From positions 1 to 64,000 of the forward strand of contig NZ_JAOWKX010000010.1 in the NCBI RefSeq assembly GCF_025751585.1: a stretch of 64,000 bases of DNA. Direction: 5' to 3'. How positions within the stretch are numbered: position 1 is the first letter of the stretch; each line of letters begins with the position of its first letter. The position numbers and the translations under genes were made by a program. Source of the DNA: Fluctibacter corallii. GTDB taxonomy: Bacteria; Pseudomonadota; Gammaproteobacteria; Enterobacterales; Alteromonadaceae. Under the pieces are notes generated by a model that was given only the letters and a program-made list of their open reading frames with translations, searched no databases and was not told the DNA's origin. Positions 1-9,076 of this stretch are shown piece by piece.

Positions 1-422
1 TTTGGGAGGGCAGATTTAAGTCTCAAGCGTTATTGAATGAGCGGGCTGTACTGGCTTGCATGGCCTATGTAGATTTAAATCCCATTCGAGCTGGAATAGC
101 AAGTACCCTTGAAAACTCCGATTATACAAGTATAAAACGACGTTTATGTTCACGAGAAACTAAGCGATTACCTTTTAAAGGCTATATGGATACGGTTTTT
201 GAGGAGGAGGGAGTGTCAATTTCTCTAAAAGAATATGAAAAATTGCTGCTTCTTTCCTGCTCTGCAATTAAAAGCTTCGGAATAAATAAAACGTTACAGC
301 TCGAGTTTATTAAACAAGTTTTCGATGCATCAGAATTATGCATCGATCATGGCAAAGTAACCTATGGTCTGCAACCTAATCAATTATCTAATTTAAACCC
401 CTACCAAGATAAAGCTGGTTGA
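1..422 (+). CDS. REP-associated tyrosine transposase-like protein (C-terminal part, cut by window edge)
   Basis: The frame is open from the left edge, so the ATG at 33 is probably not the true start; codons from position 3 read WEGRFKSQALLNERAV and continue into the core. The stretch MAYVDLNPIRAG is characteristic of the Y1/IS200-like transposase domain as found in REP-associated tyrosine transposases (RAYTs), single-copy domesticated enzymes that cut and join single-stranded DNA at short palindromic repeats. The N-terminal HUH part lies outside the window, so activity cannot be judged. About 90 residues follow the conserved core, which suits the longer RAYT-like forms. No flanking IS ends are visible on the right. 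Its proximity to the short repeated word described elsewhere in this annotation may be meaningful, but this is inference. Confidence 0.8.
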   Translation, partial: WEGRFKSQALLNERAVLACMAYVDLNPIRAGIASTLENSDYTSIKRRLCSRETKRLPFKGYMDTVFEEEGVSISLKEYEKLLLLSCSAIKSFGINKTLQLEFIKQVFDASELCIDHGKVTYGLQPNQLSNLNPYQDKAG

Positions 423-643
423 AATACCATCAATTTAACGAAAAATTCATCATCAGTATGGTATTAGAGCTTTCCGCCGTTATTAAAATGGTATGAGAGA
501 GCGTTACCTGTGGGGTTAACTGCATCAATAACCTTGGCCAATCAGTACAGTTTATTGATGTAAAACATTATCGGTGATTTGATTATCAAGTATTTGTTCT
601 CTTAGTCTTGATGAATTGAATCTGCATCAATAAAAGTAGCGAT

Positions 644-1252
644 ATGAAAATATATGACACCCACACTGCACCCACTCCCAGACGAGTTCGAATCTTTCTA
701 GCTGAAAAAAATATCTCCGTTGAATATGTCCAAGTAGACATCCAAAAAGGTGAGAACAGAACTGCTGAGATGCGAGAGAAAAATCCATTGGGCAAAGTGC
801 CTGTTCTTGAACTTGATGATGGTATTTGTATCGCTGAGTCTGACGCGATTTGTCGTTATTTTGAGGCGATTCAACCTGAGCCTTATTTGATGGGGGAGTC
901 TCCCAAGGAGCAAGGGCTTGTTGCCATGTGGCAACGCCAAGTGGAAATGGGTTTATTTAATCAAATTGGATTGTGTTTTCAGCACACCACTGGCTATTTT
1001 AAAGATCGCATGACTCCTTTTCCTGACTTTGGTGAAGATTGTCGAACTAATGCAAAGAAGTATCTTTCTCTACTTGAAAAACGTCTTGATGGCAGAACTT
1101 ATATTATGGGGGAAAACGTCACAATCGTTGATATCACAGCACTTTGCGCCATTGATTTTGGCCGTGTGGTGGATGTCCGATTAAATGAAGGTATGCCCAA
1201 TTTGCAGCGTTGGCATGCCACTATGTCGTCCCGCCCGAGTGCAAAGGCATAG
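644..1252 (+). CDS. Glutathione S-transferase family protein
   Basis: This 202-residue protein has the two-domain GST layout. The N-terminal thioredoxin-fold half (about residues 1-80) ends in [11 protein letters not shown] followed by ESDAICRYF, the cis-Pro loop and glutathione gamma-glutamyl-binding Glu-Ser pair. An all-helical C-terminal half carries the usual [14 protein letters not shown] core helix. GSTs conjugate or reduce electrophiles with glutathione in the cytoplasm; the substrate cannot be read from sequence. No strong Shine-Dalgarno precedes the ATG. The gene ends two bases before a second, clearly different GST gene, so the two are almost certainly co-transcribed. Codons 5-7 (Asp-Thr-His) are formed by a copy of the dispersed GACACCCAC word. 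Confidence 0.85.
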   Translation: MKIYDTHTAPTPRRVRIFLAEKNISVEYVQVDIQKGENRTAEMREKNPLGKVPVLELDDGICIAESDAICRYFEAIQPEPYLMGESPKEQGLVAMWQRQVEMGLFNQIGLCFQHTTGYFKDRMTPFPDFGEDCRTNAKKYLSLLEKRLDGRTYIMGENVTIVDITALCAIDFGRVVDVRLNEGMPNLQRWHATMSSRPSAKA

Positions 1253-1254
1253 CC

Positions 1255-1914
1255 ATGATTGAGTTGTATACTGCCGCGACACCCAATGGATGGAAGGCTT
1301 CGGTTGCTTTAGAGGAAATGCAATTAGAATATGTAGTTAAACCAGTGAATTTAATGGAAGGTGAGCAAAAAACTGATATGTTTTTATCACTTAATCCAAA
1401 CGGTCGTATTCCAGTTATTGTTGATAAAAACAACGGTGATTTTGTTGTTTTTGAGTCTGGAGCAATCATGTTATATCTCGCAGAAATGTCTGGAAAATTT
1501 TTGCCAACATGCACGAAAAAACGCAGTAAAGTAATGCAATGGTTAATGTTTCAAATGGCGGGAGTGGGTCCAATGATGGGGCAAGCTAACGTGTTTTATC
1601 GATATTTCCCGGAGAAAATCCAACCTGCGATCGATCGCTATCAAAATGAAGTCTCTCGTTTACTCAAGGTGTTAGACACCCACCTTAACGATCACGAATA
1701 TTTAGTTGATGATTACTCTATTGCCGATATGGCCAATTGGTGCTGGGTGCGTACATATGGATGGTCAGGGGTGTCTATTGATGATATGCCTAATTTAAAC
1801 CGTTGGCGTCATAGTATTGAATCTAGACCATTGGCTCGAAAAGGAGTTGAGGTGCCAGGGAAAATTGATAAAGACAAGCTATTAAAGGGCGCAAAACACG
1901 TTGTCACTCGGTGA
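1255..1914 (+). CDS. Glutathione S-transferase family protein (YfcG/YghU-like)
   Basis: The protein is 219 residues from the ATG at 1255. This start is preferred over an in-frame upstream one at 1210 because the conserved N-terminus [14 protein letters not shown] begins here, two bases after the stop of the previous GST gene. The TPNGWK motif and [11 protein letters not shown] followed by [12 protein letters not shown] are typical of Nu-class bacterial GSTs such as YfcG and YghU, which have glutathione-dependent disulfide-bond reductase activity in E. coli. The C-terminal helical domain includes [11 protein letters not shown]. Likely role is peroxide or disulfide metabolism in the cytoplasm. 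It forms a two-gene unit with the upstream GST; the downstream gene is convergent. Confidence 0.85.
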   Translation: MIELYTAATPNGWKASVALEEMQLEYVVKPVNLMEGEQKTDMFLSLNPNGRIPVIVDKNNGDFVVFESGAIMLYLAEMSGKFLPTCTKKRSKVMQWLMFQMAGVGPMMGQANVFYRYFPEKIQPAIDRYQNEVSRLLKVLDTHLNDHEYLVDDYSIADMANWCWVRTYGWSGVSIDDMPNLNRWRHSIESRPLARKGVEVPGKIDKDKLLKGAKHVVTR

Positions 1915-1938
1915 TTGCGCCATATGTTTAACGAATGC

Positions 1939-2832
1939 CTAATCACGCCAGCGCTTTGTAAGATCGCCATATTCATCAATCCGGCGATCTCTAAAGTAAG
2001 GCCAAATACGCTTTATCTGCTCGGTTCGAGCTAAGTCTAGCTCGACCATGAGGGTGGTTTCCTCATCAACGCCTGCTTGAGCAAGAATCTCGCCCTGAGG
2101 GCCAGTTATAAAACTTTGTCCCCAAAATTGAATTCCAGGGTCATCTGCCATTGGTGACGCTTCAAAGCCAGTCCGGTTAGCAACAATGACTGGTACGGAG
2201 TTGGCAACAGCGTGAGAGCGTTGAATAGTCTGCCAAGCATCAAATTGGCGCTTCTGCTCTTCTTCTGAGTCGTTTTTATCCCAGCCAATTGCCGTCGGGT
2301 AAAACAACATGTCGGCACCAGCCATGGCCATCATTCTCGCTGCTTCAGGATACCATTGATCCCAACAAACCAATACTCCAAGACGGCCTACGCTAGTATC
2401 GATAGGCGTAAAACCAAGATCGCCCGGTGTAAAGTAGAACTTTTCGTAAAACCCAGGATCATCAGGAATATGCATCTTTCGGTATTTGCCAACCATTCCT
2501 TTATCACAATCAAAGACTACGGCAGTGTTGTGATATAAGCCAGAACCTCGTTTTTCGAACAACGATGTAATTAATACGATGTTATGCTTTTCAGCAATTG
2601 CGGCGAAATATTCTGTCGCAGGACCTGGGATCGGTTCAGCTAAATCAAAGAAGTCGGTATTTTCTTGCTGGCAAAAATACAATGTGCTGTGAAGCTCTTG
2701 CAACATGACGAGTTTGCAGCCATTTGCCGCTAATTCACCGACTTTGTCGGCACTTTTTTGCCAGTTCTTTTCTTTATTGTTGTCATTGATCGCTTGTTGA
2801 ACCAAGCCTACTTTTAATTTAGTTGTTGTCAT
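1939..2832 (-). CDS. aguB: N-carbamoylputrescine amidase
   Basis: This enzyme hydrolyses N-carbamoylputrescine to putrescine, CO2 and ammonia, the last step of the agmatine route of putrescine synthesis. The 297-residue protein is a full-length nitrilase-superfamily member. The Glu-Lys-Cys triad is visible as E46 (MLQELH), K119 (RKMHIPDD) and C156 (LVCWDQWYPE). The motifs MHIPDDPGFYEKFYF and WDQWYPEAARMMA match the plant and bacterial carbamoylputrescine amidase branch. The gene overlaps the 3' end of aguA by 14 bases, which indicates translational coupling, and it is the last gene of a receptor-aguA-aguB set read from the minus strand. Confidence 0.95.
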   Translation of the reverse strand: MTTTKLKVGLVQQAINDNNKEKNWQKSADKVGELAANGCKLVMLQELHSTLYFCQQENTDFFDLAEPIPGPATEYFAAIAEKHNIVLITSLFEKRGSGLYHNTAVVFDCDKGMVGKYRKMHIPDDPGFYEKFYFTPGDLGFTPIDTSVGRLGVLVCWDQWYPEAARMMAMAGADMLFYPTAIGWDKNDSEEEQKRQFDAWQTIQRSHAVANSVPVIVANRTGFEASPMADDPGIQFWGQSFITGPQGEILAQAGVDEETTLMVELDLARTEQIKRIWPYFRDRRIDEYGDLTKRWRD

Positions 2833-3883
2833 ATACTGACACCCCTTTTGAAATATCGTCTAGCACCTCGGCCTTCAAAGTGCCTTTCGGAATTTGCATG
2901 CTAATGCAATGCACACTACCGAACTGTTGTACTAACGGTAGACCATCGATTGCGACCACTGAAAAATCGGGATATGCTGCTTTTATAACTGACAATGCCT
3001 CTTCATCTTCTGGTTGTTGATAAATAGGTACTAACACATGTTGATTAGTAATCAAGTAATTTGCATATGAAGCAGGGAGGCGTTCTTCGTCCTGATTCAT
3101 TATGTAAGGCAATGGCAATTCAAAAATATCATGATTGGGCAATGCGTCGCGGACTTCTTCTACGAGTGCATTTAGGCCTTGGAAGTGGCTGTCTGACGAG
3201 CGATTAAAACAGCTCTGAATGACCACTCCATTTGAAGGCGTGAAACGCACCAGAGTATCAATGTGGCCGTCGGTGTCGTCACCTTCTAAGTGCCCGTTCT
3301 CTAAGATAATAATATTCTTAGCGCCCAAAGCTTGTTTAAACAATGCATTGTAAGCATCTAATGACATTTCGCCATTACGCTCAGGGTTTGTTAGACAAAA
3401 GCGAGTAGACAACAATGTTCCGGAGTCGTCAATTTCTAACGCTCCCCCCTCGACGACCTCTGCAAAGGTCTTCAAGTCGTGTTGGCACAGAGAGCTCAAA
3501 ATACTGCGGTTAATACCATTATCTTTGGATGCGTCAAACTTATTGCCCCAGCCATTGAAGGTAAACTCAATAGGTAGCATCTCACCGCTCTGAGATTGAC
3601 AAGTGAGAAAGCCGTAATCACGCAACCATGTGTCATTGTAATCAGCGGGTACAATGAGTACGTTTCGATGGGTACCTAACGTATCTTTTACCTCTTCAAC
3701 CCGTGACGGCCTTGTTAATAAAATGACCCCCGCACCAGCGTTATTGATGGCATCAATGAGCTGCAAATAGGTGTTTCTTACTTGTATTAGCCATGGAGCC
3801 CAATCTGTATTTTCATCTGGCCAGGCGAGCAAAACGGCTTCTTGTGGAAACCATTCAGCAGGTAAACGATGTAAACTCGACAT
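2819..3883 (-). CDS. aguA: Agmatine deiminase
   Basis: Agmatine deiminase (agmatine iminohydrolase) converts agmatine to N-carbamoylputrescine and ammonia. The 354-residue protein shows the family's conserved parts: the N-terminal PAEWFPQEAVLLAWP, the TWLRDYGF block, an EGGALEIDD block, GHLEGDDTDGHID with its catalytic His and Asp, and the nucleophilic Cys at C326 in GSVHCISMQIP. It feeds its product directly to the overlapping aguB. It starts 41 bases downstream of the stop of a TonB receptor gene on the same strand, so a three-gene operon is likely. The Shine-Dalgarno is weak. Confidence 0.95.
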   Translation of the reverse strand: MSSLHRLPAEWFPQEAVLLAWPDENTDWAPWLIQVRNTYLQLIDAINNAGAGVILLTRPSRVEEVKDTLGTHRNVLIVPADYNDTWLRDYGFLTCQSQSGEMLPIEFTFNGWGNKFDASKDNGINRSILSSLCQHDLKTFAEVVEGGALEIDDSGTLLSTRFCLTNPERNGEMSLDAYNALFKQALGAKNIIILENGHLEGDDTDGHIDTLVRFTPSNGVVIQSCFNRSSDSHFQGLNALVEEVRDALPNHDIFELPLPYIMNQDEERLPASYANYLITNQHVLVPIYQQPEDEEALSVIKAAYPDFSVVAIDGLPLVQQFGSVHCISMQIPKGTLKAEVLDDISKGVSVYDNN

Positions 3884-3924
3884 AGTATTAAATTATTAAC
3901 CAATATGTGTTGAATTATAGTTGG

Positions 3925-5970
3925 TTACCATTGCCACTGTATACCTACAAATAGGCTTCGTGGTTCACCCACAAAATAGCGCTCATTACCAAAAGCAAAA
4001 TCAGCGCGCTCTGCGTAGTCTTTATCTAGTAAATTTAATACTGACAAATGTAGGTTCAACTCTGGCGCGATACGCAAGGTACTTCTCAAGTTGAATACAT
4101 TGTGCCCCGCATACTCCGCGGTATTTTCAGGATTGAGATAGTAGTTTCCCATGTGTAGCCATTCAAGTTCAAAGGTGTGTCCATGTTTCCATTTTTTCCC
4201 TAAAGCGACACTAGCAATGTGCTCTGGCGCGGTATCTATTTCATTTCCATTAATAACGGTACGGCTTAGCATTAAGCTATTATCGTAGCGATGCTTAGCC
4301 AAAGTGCCGTTCACTCGCCAATAAGTGCCACTGTCTCTCATTTGTGAAGCGTGAAGTTCTAAACCATGGTGGCGGGTTTCACCATTACTGATGTTTTGGC
4401 GTTGGGTGTCTTGAAAAATAAAGTGAGATTTTTCCATTACAAAACTGGTGAGTTCGAAGTCAATATCAGCTAGCTTACCTCGGACACCCACCTCAAATGC
4501 ATTAATGCGTTCACTGTTTAGCTCTGCACTTTGCTGTCCGGCTTGAAGTCTGAATAGTTCGGTCGCTTGGGGGGCTCGGTAGCCTTGATTGATTCGCGTA
4601 AAAGCGATTACCGATTCGCTAACCACATAGCGCCCCCCAATCTGCCAAGACCAATTGTTGAAACTTCGAGTTTGGTCGTCAGGGCGATAAAATCGACAAC
4701 TTGTTACACTTGGCTCACAAGCACTTAGCGTGTCGGTTTTATTTTCATAATCAAAATACATGTATTCATAGCGAATACCGCCACTGATGGTTAATGCCTC
4801 GCTTAAACTATATTCGACTAGCGAAAAAGGAGAATACTGTTGAACGGTAACGTCGTAGTCGTAATGGACACCCACAGGGATTGAAGGTGAGAAAGGCTCA
4901 TCCTGAAACTCTAAAAGCGCGCCTTGAGTGACATCAATATCAAGCCCAAGCGTTGTTTTTAGTGCATTACTATTTAGTGTAATTGTCGATTTCACCCCCC
5001 CGCCAAGCTGGCTATTTTCTTCTGTAGCTTTCCACGGCAAATAATGTTGAAGAAACTGCATGTCAGTCCAGCGAACATAAGGGGAAATGGTAAATTGCAT
5101 TGTCTCATTCAATGAATGAGTAATGATACCGTAAAGTCTTGCGCTTTGGGTGTCTCGGTAAGCCTCAGGATTTGGGTTTTGTGTTTGTAACCCGTCATCT
5201 TTATATGCAAGAGGACCTTGAATAAATCCTGCCGTCTCTTGATTTAAGTTAGTCGCCGATAGCACCCATTTAAAGTGGGTGTCTTCGTTTGTGTTTTCGT
5301 GTATCAGACTTATTTTTTGTTGTTCGTATCCGCTGCTGTCTTGAAAGCCACTGTCCTCTGAAAAGTGGGTGTCCAATTGGGTGGCAGAATTATCGTTTAG
5401 GTGTTTGAGTGATAACGCTGCTTTTACGAACTCATCGGGACCTAACGTGATATTTGCAATATTTGAAGAGGATGAGGTTAAAGGAGAAGGAGATAAAATA
5501 TTGATAACTCCATGAACAGCATTTGAACCGTACTCTACACCACTGGCTCCACGTATCACCTCTATTCGCCTTGCTGCTTCACTATGGCTATCAAAAAGCT
5601 GATTCGCATTGCAGAATGCTGGTCCGCGTAAGCTTATTCCATCCTGTGCTACATAGAATGCGCCACAACTACCTGCGCCGGTTAAGACTGGAGATCGAAT
5701 TGCTGTGAGATGCTCTTGGCCATTGCCTCGACTTATCCAAGCGCCTGGCGTATTGAACATTATTTGATTTATGTGTTCATGATTAAACAGTGACAATAGC
5801 TGTTCATCAATAAGACTTATATTGTGGTTTACATCATGCAGTGGTTTATCTGAGCGTGAAGCGGTAATCGTGATGGTTTCAAGCATATTATCGTTTGCAA
5901 AAGAAGGATGACTAAGCGATGTAGTGAGAATGGAGACCACAATAGGAAGTGAGGTGGCGAGTTTTATCAC
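3925..5970 (-). CDS. TonB-dependent outer-membrane receptor, first gene of an aguAB cluster
   Basis: The 681-residue protein has a signal peptide ending near SHPSFA, a TonB-box-like LETITITAS, a plug domain (about 45-170) with the IEVIRGASGVEYGSNAVHG block, and a beta-barrel ending in the aromatic IQWQW expected for outer-membrane insertion. The plug contains two Cys in SCGAFYVAQDG and PAFCNANQLF, a pattern shared by a subgroup of receptors with unassigned substrates. It is followed closely by aguA and aguB, so uptake of agmatine, a polyamine conjugate or a guanidino compound is a reasonable guess but is unproven. The gene holds six copies of the TGGGTGTC word (4402, 4482, 4866, 5147, 5275, 5365), the densest coding cluster in the window. 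Confidence 0.9.
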   Translation of the reverse strand: MIKLATSLPIVVSILTTSLSHPSFANDNMLETITITASRSDKPLHDVNHNISLIDEQLLSLFNHEHINQIMFNTPGAWISRGNGQEHLTAIRSPVLTGAGSCGAFYVAQDGISLRGPAFCNANQLFDSHSEAARRIEVIRGASGVEYGSNAVHGVINILSPSPLTSSSSNIANITLGPDEFVKAALSLKHLNDNSATQLDTHFSEDSGFQDSSGYEQQKISLIHENTNEDTHFKWVLSATNLNQETAGFIQGPLAYKDDGLQTQNPNPEAYRDTQSARLYGIITHSLNETMQFTISPYVRWTDMQFLQHYLPWKATEENSQLGGGVKSTITLNSNALKTTLGLDIDVTQGALLEFQDEPFSPSIPVGVHYDYDVTVQQYSPFSLVEYSLSEALTISGGIRYEYMYFDYENKTDTLSACEPSVTSCRFYRPDDQTRSFNNWSWQIGGRYVVSESVIAFTRINQGYRAPQATELFRLQAGQQSAELNSERINAFEVGVRGKLADIDFELTSFVMEKSHFIFQDTQRQNISNGETRHHGLELHASQMRDSGTYWRVNGTLAKHRYDNSLMLSRTVINGNEIDTAPEHIASVALGKKWKHGHTFELEWLHMGNYYLNPENTAEYAGHNVFNLRSTLRIAPELNLHLSVLNLLDKDYAERADFAFGNERYFVGEPRSLFVGIQWQW

Positions 5971-6255
5971 GGGCGTTCCTTGGCGAAAAGTAGGTGATGT
6001 ATAAAATTATTCGAACCGTAGAGTATGTCGCTTACTTTAAAATAAGTAGATCAAAATGCTTCGCATAAGCTGACGAACCGATCTTTTGAGACGATGAGTC
6101 TAATAAGCGAGCATAGTCTAAAACAAATTATTCCGAATTTTCATTCATTCTGGTATTTTACGGTAAAAATTTTATGTAAATTCAAAATTACGCCTGAAAT
6201 ACCGCTGTTGTCGTCAGTATGGTTCATGGTTGTTAAACACGGAAGTAAGGTGCCA

Positions 6256-7716
6256 ATGTGTAGAACGTATCTGTTAGTGTTATTCGCGCTTTGGGGGGGG
6301 ATTGTCAGCCCCGTGTCGCATGCGACTGATTCGTTCTGTGACAATAAAACTAATGTTGCAAAGGAGCAGATTGCTTTCGTTCCAGATTGGGCACAAAAGG
6401 CCAATTGGTATTACTTGGTGCCAGACCGTTTTTATCGAAGAAAAGCATTGGGTGTGATGAATCCTTTGGATAAAGGGCAGGTGGCTATTGACCGAGAGAC
6501 CTTATATCGAAACTATGGTGGCACGCTAAAAGGGCTTGAGTTAAAGCTGTCGTATCTGAAGTATTTAGGCTTTAACGCTATCTATCTTGACGGTGTGTTT
6601 ATTCAAACATCGGATTCTCCCGAACAGTTTCATGTCGATCCTTATTTGGGTGAAAACGTTGAGCAAGATTTATTATTGTTGAAAGATTTTCCGCAAGAAA
6701 AGTCGGGTACTGTATTGAGTGCCGACGTGGCATTGCGCTCGCTTATCAAAACAGCACACAAATTAGGGCTTAAGATTGCGTTAAATGCGATGGAGTTCGA
6801 AGCGCGAAATGGATTGGATTTCAAAGCACTTAAGCAATGGACGCAATCTGATACACATCCTAATGGTGCTAACGCGTGGCAGGTTGATATTGTAGATTGT
6901 GGAGATATTAAGCTTTGGCATTCGACATTCAGTAATTTAATTGGCAGCTTGTATTTATTTGATGCAAATGGAGTGACTCATTCACACCCTGCTTCCGGGG
7001 CCGATGTATTAACTACTAAATTGTTATTGGACTTTGCTTTTGATACGACTGTAGTCCCGTCGGAAATTAAATCTCATACTCTAACGTCCCGTCGCAGATG
7101 GAGTAAGGAAATCGCTGCAACGCAGCACCTAGGAAGCTTTGATTTTGCTTATCCTCGACTCTTTGATTCGGCAGTTGACTCTTTCGAAGACACAAATATC
7201 TTAGCTTCTGATGGCGTTCTTGAACGAGCTAAATTGTATCTCACACTCTTATTTACTTATCAGGGAGTACCCGTCACACTCTTTGGTGATGAGTTGGCTT
7301 TGTCACAAAATAAAAGTGATGAAGCTTCGATACCTTCGATGGTATGGCCTGAAAGCAAGCAGCGAGGAAATCAGTTTGATACAACTATTCAACTTCGTGA
7401 GCATGTGAGGCAGTTGCTCAGCGCCCGTAATCGCTACTTTGCCTTATCAAAGGGGAATATCATACCGCTGATTGCGGATGATGAAGCTCGCATTTATGCC
7501 TACATGCGCCAACATGCAGGGCAACGGGTTTGGGTGATCGCAAATCGAGGCAAGTCTGAGCAACGTATAGTCTTAAAAAAATCTGATACAGACACGGTGA
7601 TTCCGCTCATTGATGCAGGCAATGTTAAATCTTCCCGAAACAGCATTACAGTTGATGTCGCACCTGAACAGGCTGTTGTGTTGGCTAATCAATTTGTACG
7701 AAAGGCACAGGAGTAG
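6256..7716 (+). CDS. Secreted GH13 (alpha-amylase superfamily)-like protein, probably catalytically altered
   Basis: I choose the ATG at 6256 because it follows AAGTAAGG and begins a clear signal peptide (MCRTYLLVLFALWGG ... SPVSHA); the frame extends upstream to 6094 without a sensible N-terminus. The mature part opens with NWYYLVPDRFYRR, the counterpart of FYFVMPDRFNNG in true alpha-amylases, then shows YGGTLKGLELKLSYLKYLGFNAIYLDGVF (barrel strands 1-2) and, late, LLFTYQGVPVTLFGDELAL (the strand 8 region). The usual GFRxD, GE and NHD catalytic blocks are not recognisable: where NHD is expected the sequence reads LGSFDF. It may be a carbohydrate-binding or regulatory relative. It is divergent from the receptor gene upstream and stands alone. 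Confidence 0.75.
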   Translation: MCRTYLLVLFALWGGIVSPVSHATDSFCDNKTNVAKEQIAFVPDWAQKANWYYLVPDRFYRRKALGVMNPLDKGQVAIDRETLYRNYGGTLKGLELKLSYLKYLGFNAIYLDGVFIQTSDSPEQFHVDPYLGENVEQDLLLLKDFPQEKSGTVLSADVALRSLIKTAHKLGLKIALNAMEFEARNGLDFKALKQWTQSDTHPNGANAWQVDIVDCGDIKLWHSTFSNLIGSLYLFDANGVTHSHPASGADVLTTKLLLDFAFDTTVVPSEIKSHTLTSRRRWSKEIAATQHLGSFDFAYPRLFDSAVDSFEDTNILASDGVLERAKLYLTLLFTYQGVPVTLFGDELALSQNKSDEASIPSMVWPESKQRGNQFDTTIQLREHVRQLLSARNRYFALSKGNIIPLIADDEARIYAYMRQHAGQRVWVIANRGKSEQRIVLKKSDTDTVIPLIDAGNVKSSRNSITVDVAPEQAVVLANQFVRKAQE

Positions 7717-7731
7717 TTTATGCTGCGCGAT

Positions 7732-7977
7732 TTAGTCTATGTTCAATTGTTTCAGCTTTTCTAAATCGCTGTCGTTTACCTTATATCCGTTATCTATGTG
7801 CTCAACCAGCTGCTGATCTAACAATTCTTTCAAGCCAGCGTTCCAATTGTCAGAGGACATGCCCGTGTTACTAAGTTGACTAACCTGAATTGAACGGTTC
7901 GGATGTTTGTTGGCATTGTGAATACGTCGCATCACATCCCACACGCCACGAGCATTATTACTTAATGAACGAATCAT
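7732..7977 (-). CDS. Small conserved-looking protein, possible winged-helix fold
   Basis: The product is an 81-residue protein of unknown function. The sequence MIRSLSNNARGVWDVMRRIHNANKH followed by a polar linker and SDNWNAGLKELLDQQLVEHIDNGYKV has the spacing of a small winged helix (helices, then a beta wing near GYKV), but this rests on pattern alone. There are no Cys, no signal peptide and no membrane segment. It is convergent with the GH13-like gene, whose stop is 15 bases away. The upstream intergenic stretch to folM contains an inverted pair of the dispersed GACACCCA word. Confidence 0.55.
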   Translation of the reverse strand: MIRSLSNNARGVWDVMRRIHNANKHPNRSIQVSQLSNTGMSSDNWNAGLKELLDQQLVEHIDNGYKVNDSDLEKLKQLNID

Positions 7978-8086
7978 AAATTTACGCCCAAATAAAATAC
8001 AGTTTAGTCGCTTTGATAGAACTATCTAGTGGTTGCCTTTCCTCTTTGCGGGAAGCAAAGGCCAAAAGGTTAGGGGGTCATAAATT

Positions 8087-8157
8087 GGACACCCACAACG
8101 CGTTAAAAAAGAGAGGCTAAATTTGCTTGTCTTCCGCAATGATAAATATGGGTGTCT
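8087..8157. repeat. Inverted pair of the dispersed word in the folM downstream intergenic region
   Basis: GGACACCCAC at 8087-8096 faces TGGGTGTCT at 8149-8157, separated by about 52 bases. A third copy, AGTGGGTGTCC (8261-8271), lies inside the 3' end of folM. The arms could form a long-range stem on either strand, but the spacing is large for a terminator and there is no T-run. Confidence 0.6.
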
Positions 8158-8210
8158 AAACTATTCCAAGTTGGTTCACATTTAGTTTTTTACTGTCTTG
8201 GAGGTTTGCA

Positions 8211-8921
8211 TCACTTCAAATGCCGCCCACCGTTTAAGTGTAATGTTTGACCAGTCATATAGTGGGTGTCCAATAAGTAATTAACGGCTTTAACGGCTTC
8301 ATTGGCCCCGGGGCAAAAACCAAGTAGCGACTTTTTGAGCGCTTTTTCTTTATATTCTTCACTGTCATCTTCGTTGAACATCAGTAGCGCCGGCGCAATG
8401 TTGTTCACACTGATTTCAGGAGCAAATTGTTGTGCGAATGACAGCGTCATGTTTTCAAGGGCTGCTTTGCTGGCGGCATAGGCTATGTGTTTTTTGCTTC
8501 CTGTTTGCGCGACATAGTCGGTGAAGTGAATTATGTCGCACTTGCCTTTGTGAGCAATAAGTTGTGGGGCAAGTGCTAGATTAATATGGTATGGCACTTT
8601 CACGTGAATATTCATCATTCTATCTATTAACGAAGGTGACAGTTCTGATGACTCAGGTTCCCATGCTGAGGCATTATGGATTACCGCTCGTAATGCATCG
8701 TAGTCACTTTGAATACGGCGACAGAGCTTTTCACATCCATCGGGTTCGTCAAAATCAGCGTGGATGAGCGTTACGCCCAAATTGTCTAACACATCGAGTC
8801 CAGGCTTTTCTGAACGGTAAGTAACGATGACTTCATGACCTTGTTTATGAAGGTCGATGGCCACAGCAAGCCCTAGTCTTTGGGCCGCACCAGTAATGAG
8901 AATTGGAGAAATAAATGCCAT
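8211..8921 (-). CDS. folM: Dihydromonapterin reductase FolM-like short-chain dehydrogenase
   Basis: FolM reduces dihydromonapterin to tetrahydromonapterin with NADPH and has weak dihydrofolate reductase activity; it acts in the cytoplasm. The 236-residue protein shows ITGAAQRLG at the nucleotide-binding turn, HADFDE, HNASAWEPES in place of the usual NNAG, and the catalytic Tyr-Lys in HIAYAASKAALENMT. The ending LNGGRHLK is close to the E. coli FolM terminus as I recall it. The block HFTDYVAQTGSKKHIAYAASK is a strong FolM signature. It is a single gene with both neighbours oriented away. The motif copy at 8261 supplies the codons for Asp-Thr-His in YLLDTHYMTG without changing the local length compared with E. 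coli. Confidence 0.9.
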   Translation of the reverse strand: MAFISPILITGAAQRLGLAVAIDLHKQGHEVIVTYRSEKPGLDVLDNLGVTLIHADFDEPDGCEKLCRRIQSDYDALRAVIHNASAWEPESSELSPSLIDRMMNIHVKVPYHINLALAPQLIAHKGKCDIIHFTDYVAQTGSKKHIAYAASKAALENMTLSFAQQFAPEISVNNIAPALLMFNEDDSEEYKEKALKKSLLGFCPGANEAVKAVNYLLDTHYMTGQTLHLNGGRHLK

Positions 8922-9076
8922 GTTGAGTCTCGTGTTTATATAAACCTATATTCGTGATTTATACCCATTATCGATGAAATTATCTACACAGGGTAAGGGG
9001 AACATGATAGCGTGGAATTTCCAAAATAGAACTGCATCATTCAAGAGTGAAACGCTAGCGCGTTGAGGGAGATATC

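Noticed and set aside
8087-8157. Inverted pair read as an intrinsic terminator of folM
   Set aside because: The spacing of about 52 bases and lack of a T-run make a terminator unlikely; kept as a repeat pair.
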